From a virus, in the IMG/VR virus record IMGVR_UViG_3300045973_000169, positions 139,000-202,999 of that record: a stretch of DNA of 64,000 nt. The stretch is one strand, 5' to 3'. Numbering within the stretch: position 1 is the stretch's first letter; the number at the start of each line of letters is the position of its first letter. Shown piece by piece: positions 19,826-30,900 of the stretch. Under the pieces are notes generated by a model. It did not search any database. It had not been told where the DNA came from and saw only the letters and a program-made list of their open reading frames with translations. The position numbers and the translations under genes were made by a program.

Positions 19826-20314
19826 TTATCCTTTTACTGCTGGTTGAACATGCGTAAACTTTTCTCTACCAGAGAAGAAGTTACAGAAGTTTTCATAGAT
19901 AGATGTTACTTGGTTTTCATTATTATATTTAGTATTATCAAATCTAAACTCATAGCCACCAGCCACTGCTAGTCTTTTATTCAGCTCAAGGTCTGAGAAT
20001 GGATCACATTTATCTTGGATAATACAATAAGAACTATCTTTCTTATGAGTAACATATACAATATCTTCAGCAACTAAGTTACCATGATTATTGAAATATT
20101 CTTTAGTCTTCCCAAGCATCGCCTCTGCAATTCTCTTATCATCTTGAAGCTCAACACGATATAAGCCTTTATCTTTATCAAAGGATATAACCCTGGCCTT
20201 CTGACCAGGGTCTATCTGTTTTAATAAATCATAAACCATACTAAGTAAAGCAGAATTATTTTCTTGAGTTTGTAAATTCTCTCTTTGTTTCCCTGTAGAT
20301 ATACCTGTATCCAT
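19826..20314 (-). CDS. OB-fold baseplate/spike protein (gpV/gp5 N-domain-like)
   Basis: A 162-residue protein. After a helix of about 30 residues it shows the OB-barrel pattern of gpV/gp5/VgrG N-domains: KARVISFDKDKGLYRVEL, a loop, then GNLVAEDIVYVTHKKDS and SYCIIQDKC. In these proteins the OB domain sits under the hub and presents the membrane-piercing spike. The gene follows the giant hub protein by 2 bases and precedes a small beta-rich spike-tip candidate, which is the expected order. The C-terminal 50 residues are unassigned. Confidence 0.65.
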   Translation of the reverse strand: MDTGISTGKQRENLQTQENNSALLSMVYDLLKQIDPGQKARVISFDKDKGLYRVELQDDKRIAEAMLGKTKEYFNNHGNLVAEDIVYVTHKKDSSYCIIQDKCDPFSDLELNKRLAVAGGYEFRFDNTKYNNENQVTSIYENFCNFFSGREKFTHVQPAVKG

Positions 20315-20316
20315 AA

Positions 20317-23300
20317 TTAAACCTTACCTAATTCTTTTTTAAATTGCCAATAGTAACTTAGTACTGCATTTATGTGATCTGTATTTTTCATAAATTGAGG
20401 TCCATGTCCTGCATTGTATGCTGATACTGCTCTAGACACATCCCCATTTTCAGTTTGTATTAAATCAAATAAATACTTAACTCCATAGTCTATATTTGTT
20501 TTAGGATCAAATGGATCTTTACCATGGGTTCCATCCATAGAAGGATGAGCTTTCCCATTTATTTGCATTAAGCCTCTATCATTCTTGTCCTGTACCCCTA
20601 TTGCTTTTGGGTTCCATCCACTCTCTCTTTGTATCAATCCATAGACAACTTCTGGCTCAAGTATATATTTCTTTGTTCCATTTAGTTTACTTAATGCTTC
20701 ATCAACCATAGGCTTTAACTGGTTAAACATACTATCTTGTCTTACTATTTCTTCTGTGATCGAATATGATTTTAGTTTCATAGATCCACTAGGTGTTGAT
20801 GCAAAAGCATTACCAGTAAATTGTATCCCTGGATCCAATATATCAGCAGCAAGTTTAACTGGTTCATAATCACTGAGAGAACTATATGCTTCATTAAATG
20901 CATCTTTAGCATTTATAACCATACCCTTCATATGCATCCACATGTCATTATTTCTATAACCTTCAAGACCCGGCATTAACATAGAATCTTTAAACCAGAT
21001 TGGCGAAATAACTACGATGTTTCCTTTTGTAGCAGCTTCTATTGCAAACATCTCAACTATAGATGGGAGTTCCATTACAACACTGAGAGCTAATAGCATT
21101 GATACATTCCTTGCTAATGGTCCACCTAATAATTTCTTTCCACCTTCAATAAGTTTCGATCCAACAGCTTTTGTACCAGCAGAATATTTACCACCAAATA
21201 AACCTTTAGGCTTCATCTTATTTAATAATACTTCATACTCTTTTTCTGTATTAACATTTATCTTAGTGTCTTTTAAAAGATCTTTCTGTGATTTTGATAA
21301 ATCTTTCCAAGCTGTTTCTTTCTTCGCTAATATCTTTTCCATCGAAGCTATTACTTGCTTATCTACAATAGTCTCGGCGGCAAGTGCTGCATCTACTGCA
21401 GCAGCCTTAAGTTCTCTTGTGTAATCGGCGGTCTGTGTAGCCCATCTATTTAAGAAGTCAGGCACTTTCTTAGGCATTAAGTTAGATAGATATTCTCCTG
21501 GAGTTATCCTTCTGAATACAGTTTTTACTGCTCCAGCAAAAACATCAGAGAAAACATATCTTCCACTTTGAACGACTGAATTACCAGCGGCAACAAGTCC
21601 TCTTTTTGCTCCACTTGATCCAACAACTGCTGCTGTTTTACCAGCATAAGCAAGTGCTGTATCTGCATAAACAGAATATTTCCATTCGACTACATTCTCT
21701 GCCCAGTTAAATTTATTAAGAGCATCTAGTGTATCAGTAGGTAAGCCATTGTATTTATTTACAAATGTCTCATTTTCTCTTGCTTGTGCAAAATGTTTAT
21801 TTGCTTCAAGTAATCCATTAGCTACAAGTGAGAATCCTAATGATGTCCAAGGACCTGTTGTTGCTCCAAGGACTAATGATGTAGCATCTATTGCTAATCC
21901 TGCAGCTCCTCGTTCATTCCAATAGTTACTTACCTTACCAATTATATATTTACGTCTTAAATCACCAGCAGTTGAGTAAGCTGTATCATTTATCTTACAA
22001 ACCATATTAGGGACAATATGAGTAGTGAAACCCATTTCAGAATCAAACTTATGGATTACAGTTTCTACTTGAACCCAACCATACATCTTAGATACTTTAT
22101 CACAAATATAAATCTTATCATAAGGTTCAATCTTCGAGTTTCCTCTAAGAATAAGTGTCCCGCCATATAGACGTTCTACTCCTTCCTTAAGTAATCCAAG
22201 TGCATATTGTTGAGATAGTCTTTCATCATTTGTCCAGTCAATAACTGCGAACTTCCTTCTTAAGGCATGATTAAATATATCTGCATTAGCAACATACTCT
22301 TCTGGCTTACCAGACCCATCAGACGATTTTGAAATTACAACTGAATTCCATCCTCTTTCTGGAGTTGCTCTTACTCCATTATAAATTATATTATCCCATG
22401 ATGTTGCTATATGATGTTTCTGGAAAGGAACCATTGGTAAGATTCCAGTAGATAAAGTCTCAGGATCTATATTCCCTAGTGTGTCTCTTCTAGGACTATA
22501 GTCCATAATAGCTTTTCTGTATCTATCATTGTTATTTCCAGACTCTCTTGTTGCATCTGATCTCTCAATAAATGAAGGAGCCATTGCAAGAAGTGGATCA
22601 TCTGTTCTGAAATAATGGAAGTCGGGATCTCCTAAGAACAATGTAGACCTAGAGCCATAAGGTCTTACATCTAAAGCATATCCAGGATAGATCCTTTGGA
22701 TGTCTCTTAGCACATCCCAAACAGTCCTTTGGTTATTTGCTTTAAGTGTTACATTAGATCCAGAAGCACTTGCCCATATATCAAAAGCGAATATATTTGC
22801 ATCTATGGGATTATGTCCATTCTCAAGAGTGTCAGCCATATGTCTAAATAATTGAGTTGTAGCTTTATCTGCATTAAATAAATCTCCACGAAGTCTACCA
22901 TAAAGATTGCTAAATGTAGTCGAGAATCTTTCATTCCCTTTACATGACTCTCTGAATAAAGTCATTTTCCCAGCCTCAATCATCTTTCTACCATAATCAC
23001 CTTCGGCTCCAAATGATGCATAGGCTAATGCTCCAACGCTTGTCCCGACTGCCGCTGCCGCTAAAGGAGATGCACCTATCATCCCAATAGCTGCTGCCCC
23101 AGCGAATGTTCCACCAGTGACTAATGCACTTGTACCCGTTCCAATAAGCCCAGTAATATTAGCTCTTGACATAATGAAGTTCATCAGGTTCTTATTTCTT
23201 CTGGAGAACTGTTCTATATGTGAACCAAACATTCTACCGAAATGGATAATGCTTGGATTGCTTCTTAACATCTGGCTAATTAAGTCACTAAAGTTTGAAC

Positions 23301-26300
23301 CTGATAGTGATGAATTCTGAATAGATGAAGGTGTTGCTAATTCTCTTCCATCGCCTCTGCCTTCAATTTCATACATACCCATACCAGCAGCAGATAGATT
23401 AGTTATAGTCCCAATGAACACTGTATCTAAATATCTTGGATCAGAGTGATATCCTAGCTTAACACAGATTCTCATCCCTTGACGTAATGGACTTCTTCCA
23501 CCCATAAAGGAATACATTTCTTCTGTATTAATCTTAGATTCATCATCTTGGTTTCTAGTCTCAGTTATCATCTGAGGTTGACCAGTAACCTGATTAACTC
23601 CTTTATAACCATAGCGGCTATCATACATTGCTGAGGTTGTAGTCTTCCTTGGATCAACCACAACTCTACATTTTAGTATATGTGCAGGATTATTTCTATC
23701 TCTGATAACCATTAGGTCTTGGAGTAATCTAAAATCCCAGTAATCATCTAGTGCTTTATATTTATAGTCAGTTAAATTGTCATGTATGATATAAATCTTA
23801 TATGTTGGATATGCATTCTGGATACCAATAGTTATAGCCTCTGAGTTATATACTTGTTGTAGTAGATAGTTTTCAGTTGATTCATCTATTTCTTCTCCTG
23901 CAGTTTCAATATAGTTTGCAGGGAGTGTATCAGAAATACCAGTTGTATTATATTTTGCTCTTAAGGCAATAAGTTTTGCATTATTTTCTTTCCATAATTT
24001 GGTGTCATTTACTGACTCATGCATTGCAAGTAATATCTTTTTCTCTTCTAGTTTAGCCCATTGCTTTTCGTTACTAATAGATGGAGTTACTGATTTTGGC
24101 TTTACAGAAGGAGTTACATCAGGAGCATTAACATCTTTATATGAAGCCCCTGTCACTCCACCTGGCTTACTAGAAATTGTCTTATGACAAATCTGTGCAC
24201 TTAAAAACTTCTTAGCGTAGTCTTCTTGTTTTTCATTTACTTTCTGGTTTGATAATGGAGCATGTAAATTCTTCATGCTTGTTGCAGATGGTTTGTGTAG
24301 AATACCATCAGATGTTAAGACACCCATTGATCTTCCATTATCATCATAGACACTTGAAATCCTACTCCCCATATTATTGTCAAATACATCAGTAGGGTCA
24401 TATGGATTTTTAAGAGAATTTACATTGCCTGCAAATGACTCTTTCATATATTTAACAATAGCAGGGTCACCTTTAAAATGATGCTCATTAAACATACATG
24501 TAGAGAATTTATTTAAAGCAAAGTCTTTCGTTACAGGTTGTCCATCATTTTTAAGGATAGGGTAAAATAAACCAGCTCTATTCCCACTTTTATCATTAAT
24601 CGGATTTCTACTATCAGATGCGAATGATGTTGTATCTTTTCTCATCGAAGGGATAGCAAGAGTACGTCCTATATTAAGACAACTATTCTCTTTCCCAATC
24701 ATTTCTTCTTGGAGACCTCTCCAGGTATCTTTAATATAGACAGTTTTATATGCATCTGTATCTGTCATATAGTCACCAATGAAATCCATCTCAGTCTTAA
24801 GCGTAGATACTTCATCTCCCATCATTCTTAATCTATTCTGAGAATACCAGTAACCTACTGAATTACTAAACATTTTATTATATGATATAAAGTTATCAAC
24901 TCTATTAAACCATCTATGAGCTGCATAAGGTTTAGCTAAAAGAACTCCAGCTTGAAGATCTACTTTTATCTTCTCTCTCATTTTCTCGGTTATAACTTTA
25001 TCTAATACAGCAGTGCTTGTAACTGTTTCTTTTGTTAAAGCATTTACGTCTGCTGGCATTTTACTTACACTTAATTGTTTGCTATCCCCTCCAACCTTAA
25101 ATCCTCTTTTTAAAAACTCACCTTTTAAGAACTCAAGTTCTCCTAGAGAAATACCATTCAAATCAAATGTAGCTACATATCCATTAACTAACATATAATA
25201 TGTATTAAAGTTAGATAAGACCTTTTTAAGTCTACCTTTATCTGATTCTGATTTAACAACTAATGAAGTTAAGTCTAGTTCTATTTGAACTTCTCCAGGA
25301 GCTGAATATACTAACCCTGGATGTTCGGCTTCCCACTTCTTCTGCAATGCATTAAAATTCGATACAACATTATTTACGAATGCTCCATCAATTCCATCTG
25401 CACTATTGGATATAGACTCAGCAAGTTTTGCTTGTTTCCATTGTAATCTATCGACTGCATGCTGTCCATTTACATTCTGAGTTACTGAATCTCTACTTTC
25501 ATAAAATGACTTAGGAGTCTCTGTTGTCTGCATTCCTTTTGTTTTAGATATTTCATCTAAAGCTTTATTTAGATCAGCAGCAAATCTTTGAGATAGGCCA
25601 TCAATATCTACGCTAGCAGAATTTCTTACTTTATAAAGCATTGAGTCTTTACGTTCTAACTTCTCCATATCCTTAGCCATGTCTTGATACTCAGGCATAT
25701 CTAACAGATGAGTTATACGTTTTAAACCCCAGTAGTTATCAAACTTAACTGGGTCATTATCAGCTCTTGCTATAGATTCAAATATAGTCTTAGAGAATAT
25801 TAAATTAACATCTGATAGATGTGGCTTCCCATCTACACTAGAGACTACAAGATTCTGTATAGTTAAAATATTAGCATCAGCAAGATCAAGGATAGGTGTC
25901 TGTACTAAGAATCTATTCTCAAAGTTACCAAATCTATCTGGAGTAATTGATTCTTTATATGATCTTAAAACCTGTCTTACTGCTTCAATGTCAGTTGTCT
26001 TAAAGTTAACAGAGACTTGTGTCTCACCAGGTCCAATGAATTGAGCTGTTGGGATAGCATGCTCAAGAACAGGAGTCCAAGCAAAGTTATTAGAGTAAGA
26101 CAAGGATACACTATGAGCATTTTCAGTTATACTACTTGCAGCTATAAGTTGGATACAGTCATTTTCTGTAAATCTTTTCCCTGCCGACTGTTGCATCAAT
26201 TCCCAATGTTTATCGGAGAATGGATTATCTATCTTAAATATATTTATTTCAGATGGAGCATTATGATTAACATTATAAGCATGTAATTGTTTCTCATGTT

Positions 26301-27918
26301 CAATCATAAAATTATATGGATGAACTGATTCTTCTAAGTCAAATGTAGGATCAAATGCAGAGTCATCATCTTTTTTAGACTTCATTCTTATTACATCTCT
26401 TACTTTAGCCATATCACCAAGAGTAGTAACTGCTTGGATTTCTTCATGATATCTAATATACTGTATCTTTTCAGAAGAGTTATTATGGAAGTAAGGCATA
26501 GGATTAAATAGAGACATCTCAAGACTACAACCAATACATCCTGGGTGTCCTTCTATTGTATAAAGAGTATAAGTATCCATAGTAACAGGGACACAGTATC
26601 CTGATAATGATTCATGTCCACTGCCATATTGAGTAGCAAGGAACTTATTCTCTTTGCTTAGTTTATGAAATATATCTTTAGATCTTATGATATTAATTGG
26701 TACATATTTGAACTGTTGTAAGATCCTAAATAGATTATCATTTATTCCATGTTCGCCTTGGAATATTAAGTTAAGTTTTATAATTGTTCTGTTAGTGATA
26801 GAAGTCATTTGTGGTCTTGACTCCATACCTAATAGTGGAACATTTTGCGATGATCTTAACTGAGATATAAGTAAATGAGTTGGAGGAATATCAAGCCATA
26901 CATCACCAATCTTAACCTTGTCAGCATTATCAGGATTACTTAAGTCATATTGTGTCTGCCCTCTCTTCTTGTTGAAGATAGGTTTTAGTTGAGATAGGTG
27001 ATTATAAAGTAAGTCAGACATATTTGTTTTAGCATCTTCGAATGCTTTAACTCTTGTCTGTACTTCTTGTGTATGAACTCCAAACCCTTTTTGCCCTGCA
27101 CATTCTTGTGCTCTACGGAATGCATCTTGAGTCATGGAACTATCCCTGTCAGGGTTATTCCAGTTAACATGGTGCATAAGCACAGCACCAGTTTTAACCT
27201 GTAGAGCTTCCAAGTCAATCGCAGGGTTACCAAGGCCAAAGTCGATTTTATAACTTTGTACAGGACGTGGACCTATATCGTCATAGCCTAAATCACTAGG
27301 AATAATTTTAGGGTATCCATTAGGATATACATCATTAGTGTTTCTTAGTGCCTGAGCATTAAGTAACATTTTCTCTGTAATTCTAGCTTGTATATTAGAA
27401 TAAGGATCAGACTGTCTAATGATTAGATAATCTTTATCACCTTCATGTCCAGCTTCATAATAGTATTCATTTTCATCACCCATTAAGGCTTTACTATTCT
27501 TATAAGCTTTCCCTGTCTCAAAGGCATCGATTTTTCTTAAACGACCTTCATCAAAACGAGTTATTCTACCAGTAGAATCTTTTACACCACCAGGAGAGTC
27601 ACCGTCCTTAATCCATATCATTTCTTTTACTGCCTGTCCTTGCTCATTAACAATATCTCTGTCTAATGTAATAAGAGGAATATTAAACTTATTATCATAA
27701 GTAGGAAGATAGTTATCACCATAAGCTAATACAGGATCACTAATTCTAGGGTCACCAAATCTTTGGATAGCATCAAATTCACTTTTTTTATTATCTTTTA
27801 GATTGGCTAACTTTTTATCATAATCATCAAAGTTAAACCCAAGTTTTTCTTTATCAAAAAATGGGATATTACTTATCAGTAAAAGTTCTTCTGTAGAAAG
27901 TCCATCGCAAGCTGACAT
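20317..27918 (-). CDS. Giant tail hub protein: SNase-like fold, gp27/gpD-like hub, C-terminal lytic transglycosylase
   Basis: A 2533-residue protein with a clear ribosome-binding site (AGAGGT, 7 bases before ATG). Residues of about 85 to 290 fit a staphylococcal-nuclease fold: DGDS (105-108), R126, D131 and E134 align with SNase D21, R35, D40 and E43, and an EAL...GAV...NN...AFRRAQ segment matches its C-terminal helix. The Arg87 equivalent looks like Asn200. Residues of about 340 to 720 contain two tube-like barrels. Residues of about 1470 to 1800 match hub gpD: GMRICVKLGYHSDP, FIGTITNLS, YEIEGRGDG, VWDVLRDIQRIYPGY. Hydrophobic runs occur near 1590-1640 and 2270-2293. The C-terminus (2420-2533) is an SLT transglycosylase: RES with E2432, GLMQIN, AYNAG. 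It probably forms the baseplate hub and degrades peptidoglycan during ejection. Confidence 0.85.
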   Translation of the reverse strand: MSACDGLSTEELLLISNIPFFDKEKLGFNFDDYDKKLANLKDNKKSEFDAIQRFGDPRISDPVLAYGDNYLPTYDNKFNIPLITLDRDIVNEQGQAVKEMIWIKDGDSPGGVKDSTGRITRFDEGRLRKIDAFETGKAYKNSKALMGDENEYYYEAGHEGDKDYLIIRQSDPYSNIQARITEKMLLNAQALRNTNDVYPNGYPKIIPSDLGYDDIGPRPVQSYKIDFGLGNPAIDLEALQVKTGAVLMHHVNWNNPDRDSSMTQDAFRRAQECAGQKGFGVHTQEVQTRVKAFEDAKTNMSDLLYNHLSQLKPIFNKKRGQTQYDLSNPDNADKVKIGDVWLDIPPTHLLISQLRSSQNVPLLGMESRPQMTSITNRTIIKLNLIFQGEHGINDNLFRILQQFKYVPINIIRSKDIFHKLSKENKFLATQYGSGHESLSGYCVPVTMDTYTLYTIEGHPGCIGCSLEMSLFNPMPYFHNNSSEKIQYIRYHEEIQAVTTLGDMAKVRDVIRMKSKKDDDSAFDPTFDLEESVHPYNFMIEHEKQLHAYNVNHNAPSEINIFKIDNPFSDKHWELMQQSAGKRFTENDCIQLIAASSITENAHSVSLSYSNNFAWTPVLEHAIPTAQFIGPGETQVSVNFKTTDIEAVRQVLRSYKESITPDRFGNFENRFLVQTPILDLADANILTIQNLVVSSVDGKPHLSDVNLIFSKTIFESIARADNDPVKFDNYWGLKRITHLLDMPEYQDMAKDMEKLERKDSMLYKVRNSASVDIDGLSQRFAADLNKALDEISKTKGMQTTETPKSFYESRDSVTQNVNGQHAVDRLQWKQAKLAESISNSADGIDGAFVNNVVSNFNALQKKWEAEHPGLVYSAPGEVQIELDLTSLVVKSESDKGRLKKVLSNFNTYYMLVNGYVATFDLNGISLGELEFLKGEFLKRGFKVGGDSKQLSVSKMPADVNALTKETVTSTAVLDKVITEKMREKIKVDLQAGVLLAKPYAAHRWFNRVDNFISYNKMFSNSVGYWYSQNRLRMMGDEVSTLKTEMDFIGDYMTDTDAYKTVYIKDTWRGLQEEMIGKENSCLNIGRTLAIPSMRKDTTSFASDSRNPINDKSGNRAGLFYPILKNDGQPVTKDFALNKFSTCMFNEHHFKGDPAIVKYMKESFAGNVNSLKNPYDPTDVFDNNMGSRISSVYDDNGRSMGVLTSDGILHKPSATSMKNLHAPLSNQKVNEKQEDYAKKFLSAQICHKTISSKPGGVTGASYKDVNAPDVTPSVKPKSVTPSISNEKQWAKLEEKKILLAMHESVNDTKLWKENNAKLIALRAKYNTTGISDTLPANYIETAGEEIDESTENYLLQQVYNSEAITIGIQNAYPTYKIYIIHDNLTDYKYKALDDYWDFRLLQDLMVIRDRNNPAHILKCRVVVDPRKTTTSAMYDSRYGYKGVNQVTGQPQMITETRNQDDESKINTEEMYSFMGGRSPLRQGMRICVKLGYHSDPRYLDTVFIGTITNLSAAGMGMYEIEGRGDGRELATPSSIQNSSLSGSNFSDLISQMLRSNPSIIHFGRMFGSHIEQFSRRNKNLMNFIMSRANITGLIGTGTSALVTGGTFAGAAAIGMIGASPLAAAAVGTSVGALAYASFGAEGDYGRKMIEAGKMTLFRESCKGNERFSTTFSNLYGRLRGDLFNADKATTQLFRHMADTLENGHNPIDANIFAFDIWASASGSNVTLKANNQRTVWDVLRDIQRIYPGYALDVRPYGSRSTLFLGDPDFHYFRTDDPLLAMAPSFIERSDATRESGNNNDRYRKAIMDYSPRRDTLGNIDPETLSTGILPMVPFQKHHIATSWDNIIYNGVRATPERGWNSVVISKSSDGSGKPEEYVANADIFNHALRRKFAVIDWTNDERLSQQYALGLLKEGVERLYGGTLILRGNSKIEPYDKIYICDKVSKMYGWVQVETVIHKFDSEMGFTTHIVPNMVCKINDTAYSTAGDLRRKYIIGKVSNYWNERGAAGLAIDATSLVLGATTGPWTSLGFSLVANGLLEANKHFAQARENETFVNKYNGLPTDTLDALNKFNWAENVVEWKYSVYADTALAYAGKTAAVVGSSGAKRGLVAAGNSVVQSGRYVFSDVFAGAVKTVFRRITPGEYLSNLMPKKVPDFLNRWATQTADYTRELKAAAVDAALAAETIVDKQVIASMEKILAKKETAWKDLSKSQKDLLKDTKINVNTEKEYEVLLNKMKPKGLFGGKYSAGTKAVGSKLIEGGKKLLGGPLARNVSMLLALSVVMELPSIVEMFAIEAATKGNIVVISPIWFKDSMLMPGLEGYRNNDMWMHMKGMVINAKDAFNEAYSSLSDYEPVKLAADILDPGIQFTGNAFASTPSGSMKLKSYSITEEIVRQDSMFNQLKPMVDEALSKLNGTKKYILEPEVVYGLIQRESGWNPKAIGVQDKNDRGLMQINGKAHPSMDGTHGKDPFDPKTNIDYGVKYLFDLIQTENGDVSRAVSAYNAGHGPQFMKNTDHINAVLSYYWQFKKELGKV

Positions 27919-27921
27919 TAA

Positions 27922-30900
27922 TTAACCTCTGTATTGGTGCATATCTGATTTATAAGGATCAGTCCCATCCGAACGAACAGAGACTGTATTGTTAAGTCGT
28001 CCACCGAAAGCAGCGGAGATAGATGAAATTGAATCATTATGGTTTTCTCGTCTGTCTGTTAATAAACCCATGTGCATATTATTCCCCATAGATGATCCCA
28101 TCTGTCTTGGTGTTCCCATATATCCTCTATGTGAATCTCCAAATGATGGATTAGATACAGAAGGAAGATCATTTATATCTTCTGGAGTCCCATCCCCACC
28201 AAGTACATTTAGTGCAGTCATTGCAACTAAACCTGCTCCAAGAGCAAGTCCAACTTTCCCTGGAGTAATTTTACCCATAAGATTTCTTACTTGCTCTGCT
28301 CCATAAATTTCTCTCTTAGATATCCCTTTTACAATAGATCCATGTAGTTCAGGATTAATAAATGACTCATGACCTAAGTGTCTCTGTAAGTTTGAGTCTC
28401 CAAGAAGACCTTTAAAGAATCCTTCTTCGCTATCTCTATGTTGTCTTATAACTGCATCATAGCTTTCAGAAGCAGAGAAGTGACCTGTCTTCTTTAGGTC
28501 TTCTATAAAGTCGAAATAACTATGAGATGTAGTATATCCCATATTCTTAAAAGCTTCGGTTTCATTTGTGAATGTCATTCCTTTTGTCTTCTCTACATAA
28601 GCAGCAGCTCTAGTCTTAGCTAGTTCTGGAGTAAACCCTGGAAGTAACTTTAATGCATTCTCTACCTCAGTTGCTCCTTCACGCTTAAACATTGTATGTA
28701 TATTAGTTAATGTTTCGAATTCTTTCTTAACGTTATTCTTTGACCCTTCACGTAAGAAAGCAGGAACTTCACCATTCCTATTCTGTACTGCATTTAATGT
28801 ATTGTATAGATGTAATGCACCAACTTCACCTTGTAACTCTGCAAACCCAGTTAGAGCTTTCTCTTTAGTTAGCTCTCCCATGTTGGCAACCATGTGATCT
28901 ATTTTGTTGGTTACACCAAGCATCTTCTCTACGTGCTTTGAAGATATAGACCCCTGGACAATTTCTTTAGCAGGGATATCTATTGCATGAATCATTGCAT
29001 TCATCTGTTGTTCTTCAGATAGAGATGAATTTCCAATAATCTTGCTCATCATTGCATTAGTCATCTCTTTGGTTCTTACATGCGCTGAACCAGTAGTTCG
29101 TTTAGTTAACCAAGCTGCAGTAACAGATTCTTTTTCAGAATATGCCATAGCCTTAGTCAAATCATCTAATCTGTCTGCATGTGGGAGGAAGTAATTCTTA
29201 GATTCATTATTGAAAATAGCCTGTAATGAATTCTTCTTATTTTCTTTTATCGCATTGATAACATCATGTGACATGCTTTGTTCTTTTAAGATTCTATCAT
29301 ATACATTAGATCTGTTTTGAGTATGGAATAAGAATTTAGCAAATGCAATATCACCGTCATTATCAGCATTCATTAATGTTCTTAGGCGATGTCCGAATGC
29401 TATAAACTTACCACCTTCGACATATCCTTTATCTGTAGCAAATGTGAAAGATAAAGCTTTAGAAGAAGAATAGATATTAGGGAAACGGTCTACAAATGTA
29501 GACTGTCCCGCTCTCTCTATTAATGAAGCTGCTTTATCATGTTGTCCACTTTGGACTAACGAATGTAATAAGTCATAATCTTTAACAGATTGTTGAGCTA
29601 TACTATGACCTACTTGTTTAAATTTATCTCCTGAAGCTATATCAGCATAATGCTTTTCGAATATATTCCCTTTACCAAATCTATCTTCTAAGAAAGAACT
29701 AATTGTTTTATTATTATCCTTAGCTGTTATATATGATTTCTGTAATTCATCAGCGATAGAAGATGCATATGTTTCTTTGTCAATTACAGTAGTGTTACCA
29801 AATAGATGGTCTAGCTTAGATCCTTCTTCAATACTGCCAATTAATTCTTTATTATTAATAAGATGAGTATCGGCAAATACTTTATCTAGTGAAGCTCCCT
29901 CAACTTGGAAAGCGCCTCTTCTTAAGTATCCTTCTTTAGATGCCATATTACCAGTCGCTCTAATATCAATTAGCTTCTGATAGTTACTACTGCTAATCAC
30001 TCCACCATTATTCTTTGCATCAACTAATATCTGTGTTTCTAATCTAACATCTCTAGAAACAGCTAACCTTTCTTCGTCATCTAAGTATTGTGACTTCTGA
30101 TAAAAATCTCCAGATCCGAAATAAGCTAATCTCCCATCTTCAGTTGCAACACCAAATCCTTTGGCATTAACATCTGGGTTAAGAAATGATTTAGTCATTA
30201 AATAAGGATCATCTATATTGCCGCCTTTGATTATCTTACCATCGGCAAGCATCTCTTCAAGCCCTTCTTTATTCAGGACTTTAACTCCAGTCTTCTCCAT
30301 CTGTCCAGCTAACTTAGGATCTTTCATGAAGTTCATATACATCTGACCTTCAGATAGAATCTTCCTTGAATCAGTTAAACTACTTCCTGCAAGCTCTTCC
30401 ATTACTTTACTTGGAAGCAGATATGGCATATCATTGACACCCATTCTATAAACATTATGTCCTATCCCTTGAGTATATAAACTCTCTTGAGGAAATATAG
30501 TTGACATGATATGGAACTGATTTATATTCTTAGTTTTATCACCAAGGCTCTGTAAATGATCTGTCATTAAATCAGCAGCATCATTATAAGAGATATCTTG
30601 TGAGCCGCCTCTCATATGTCCTAGTAATCTAGTCATTAAGTTTATCTGTTCTTTCATCGGGCCAGCCCCTTGGTCGAACTGTAATCTCCCTTGTCGTGCT
30701 AGCTGAGTAAGATTCCCAGTAAATCCTCCTACATATTTAGATAAACTTTTTGTAAGGTTCTCATTTAATACAACATCTTTTTCTGCAGCATAAGCGTGTC
30801 CAGCTACCATTGACTGTAATGTAGTTAACATACTCCCTGCGCCTTTACCTGCAATTATACCATCAATCCCATCTTTACCTATAGATGAAGGAAATACTTT

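Noticed and set aside
21017-21424. 135-residue open frame on the plus strand
   Set aside because: It lies antisense to the hub gene, has no ribosome-binding site and no recognisable protein pattern. All other plus-strand open frames (for example 14189-14569, 49951-50274, 27989-28306) are explained in the same way.
29590-29640. SGDKFKQVGH in the 1659-residue protein as the lysine motif of the other polymerase barrel
   Set aside because: It resembles beta-subunit GDKF...G but lies only about 65 residues before the RFPNIY segment, too close for a separate barrel, and the second lysine is absent. The lysine barrel is left unassigned.
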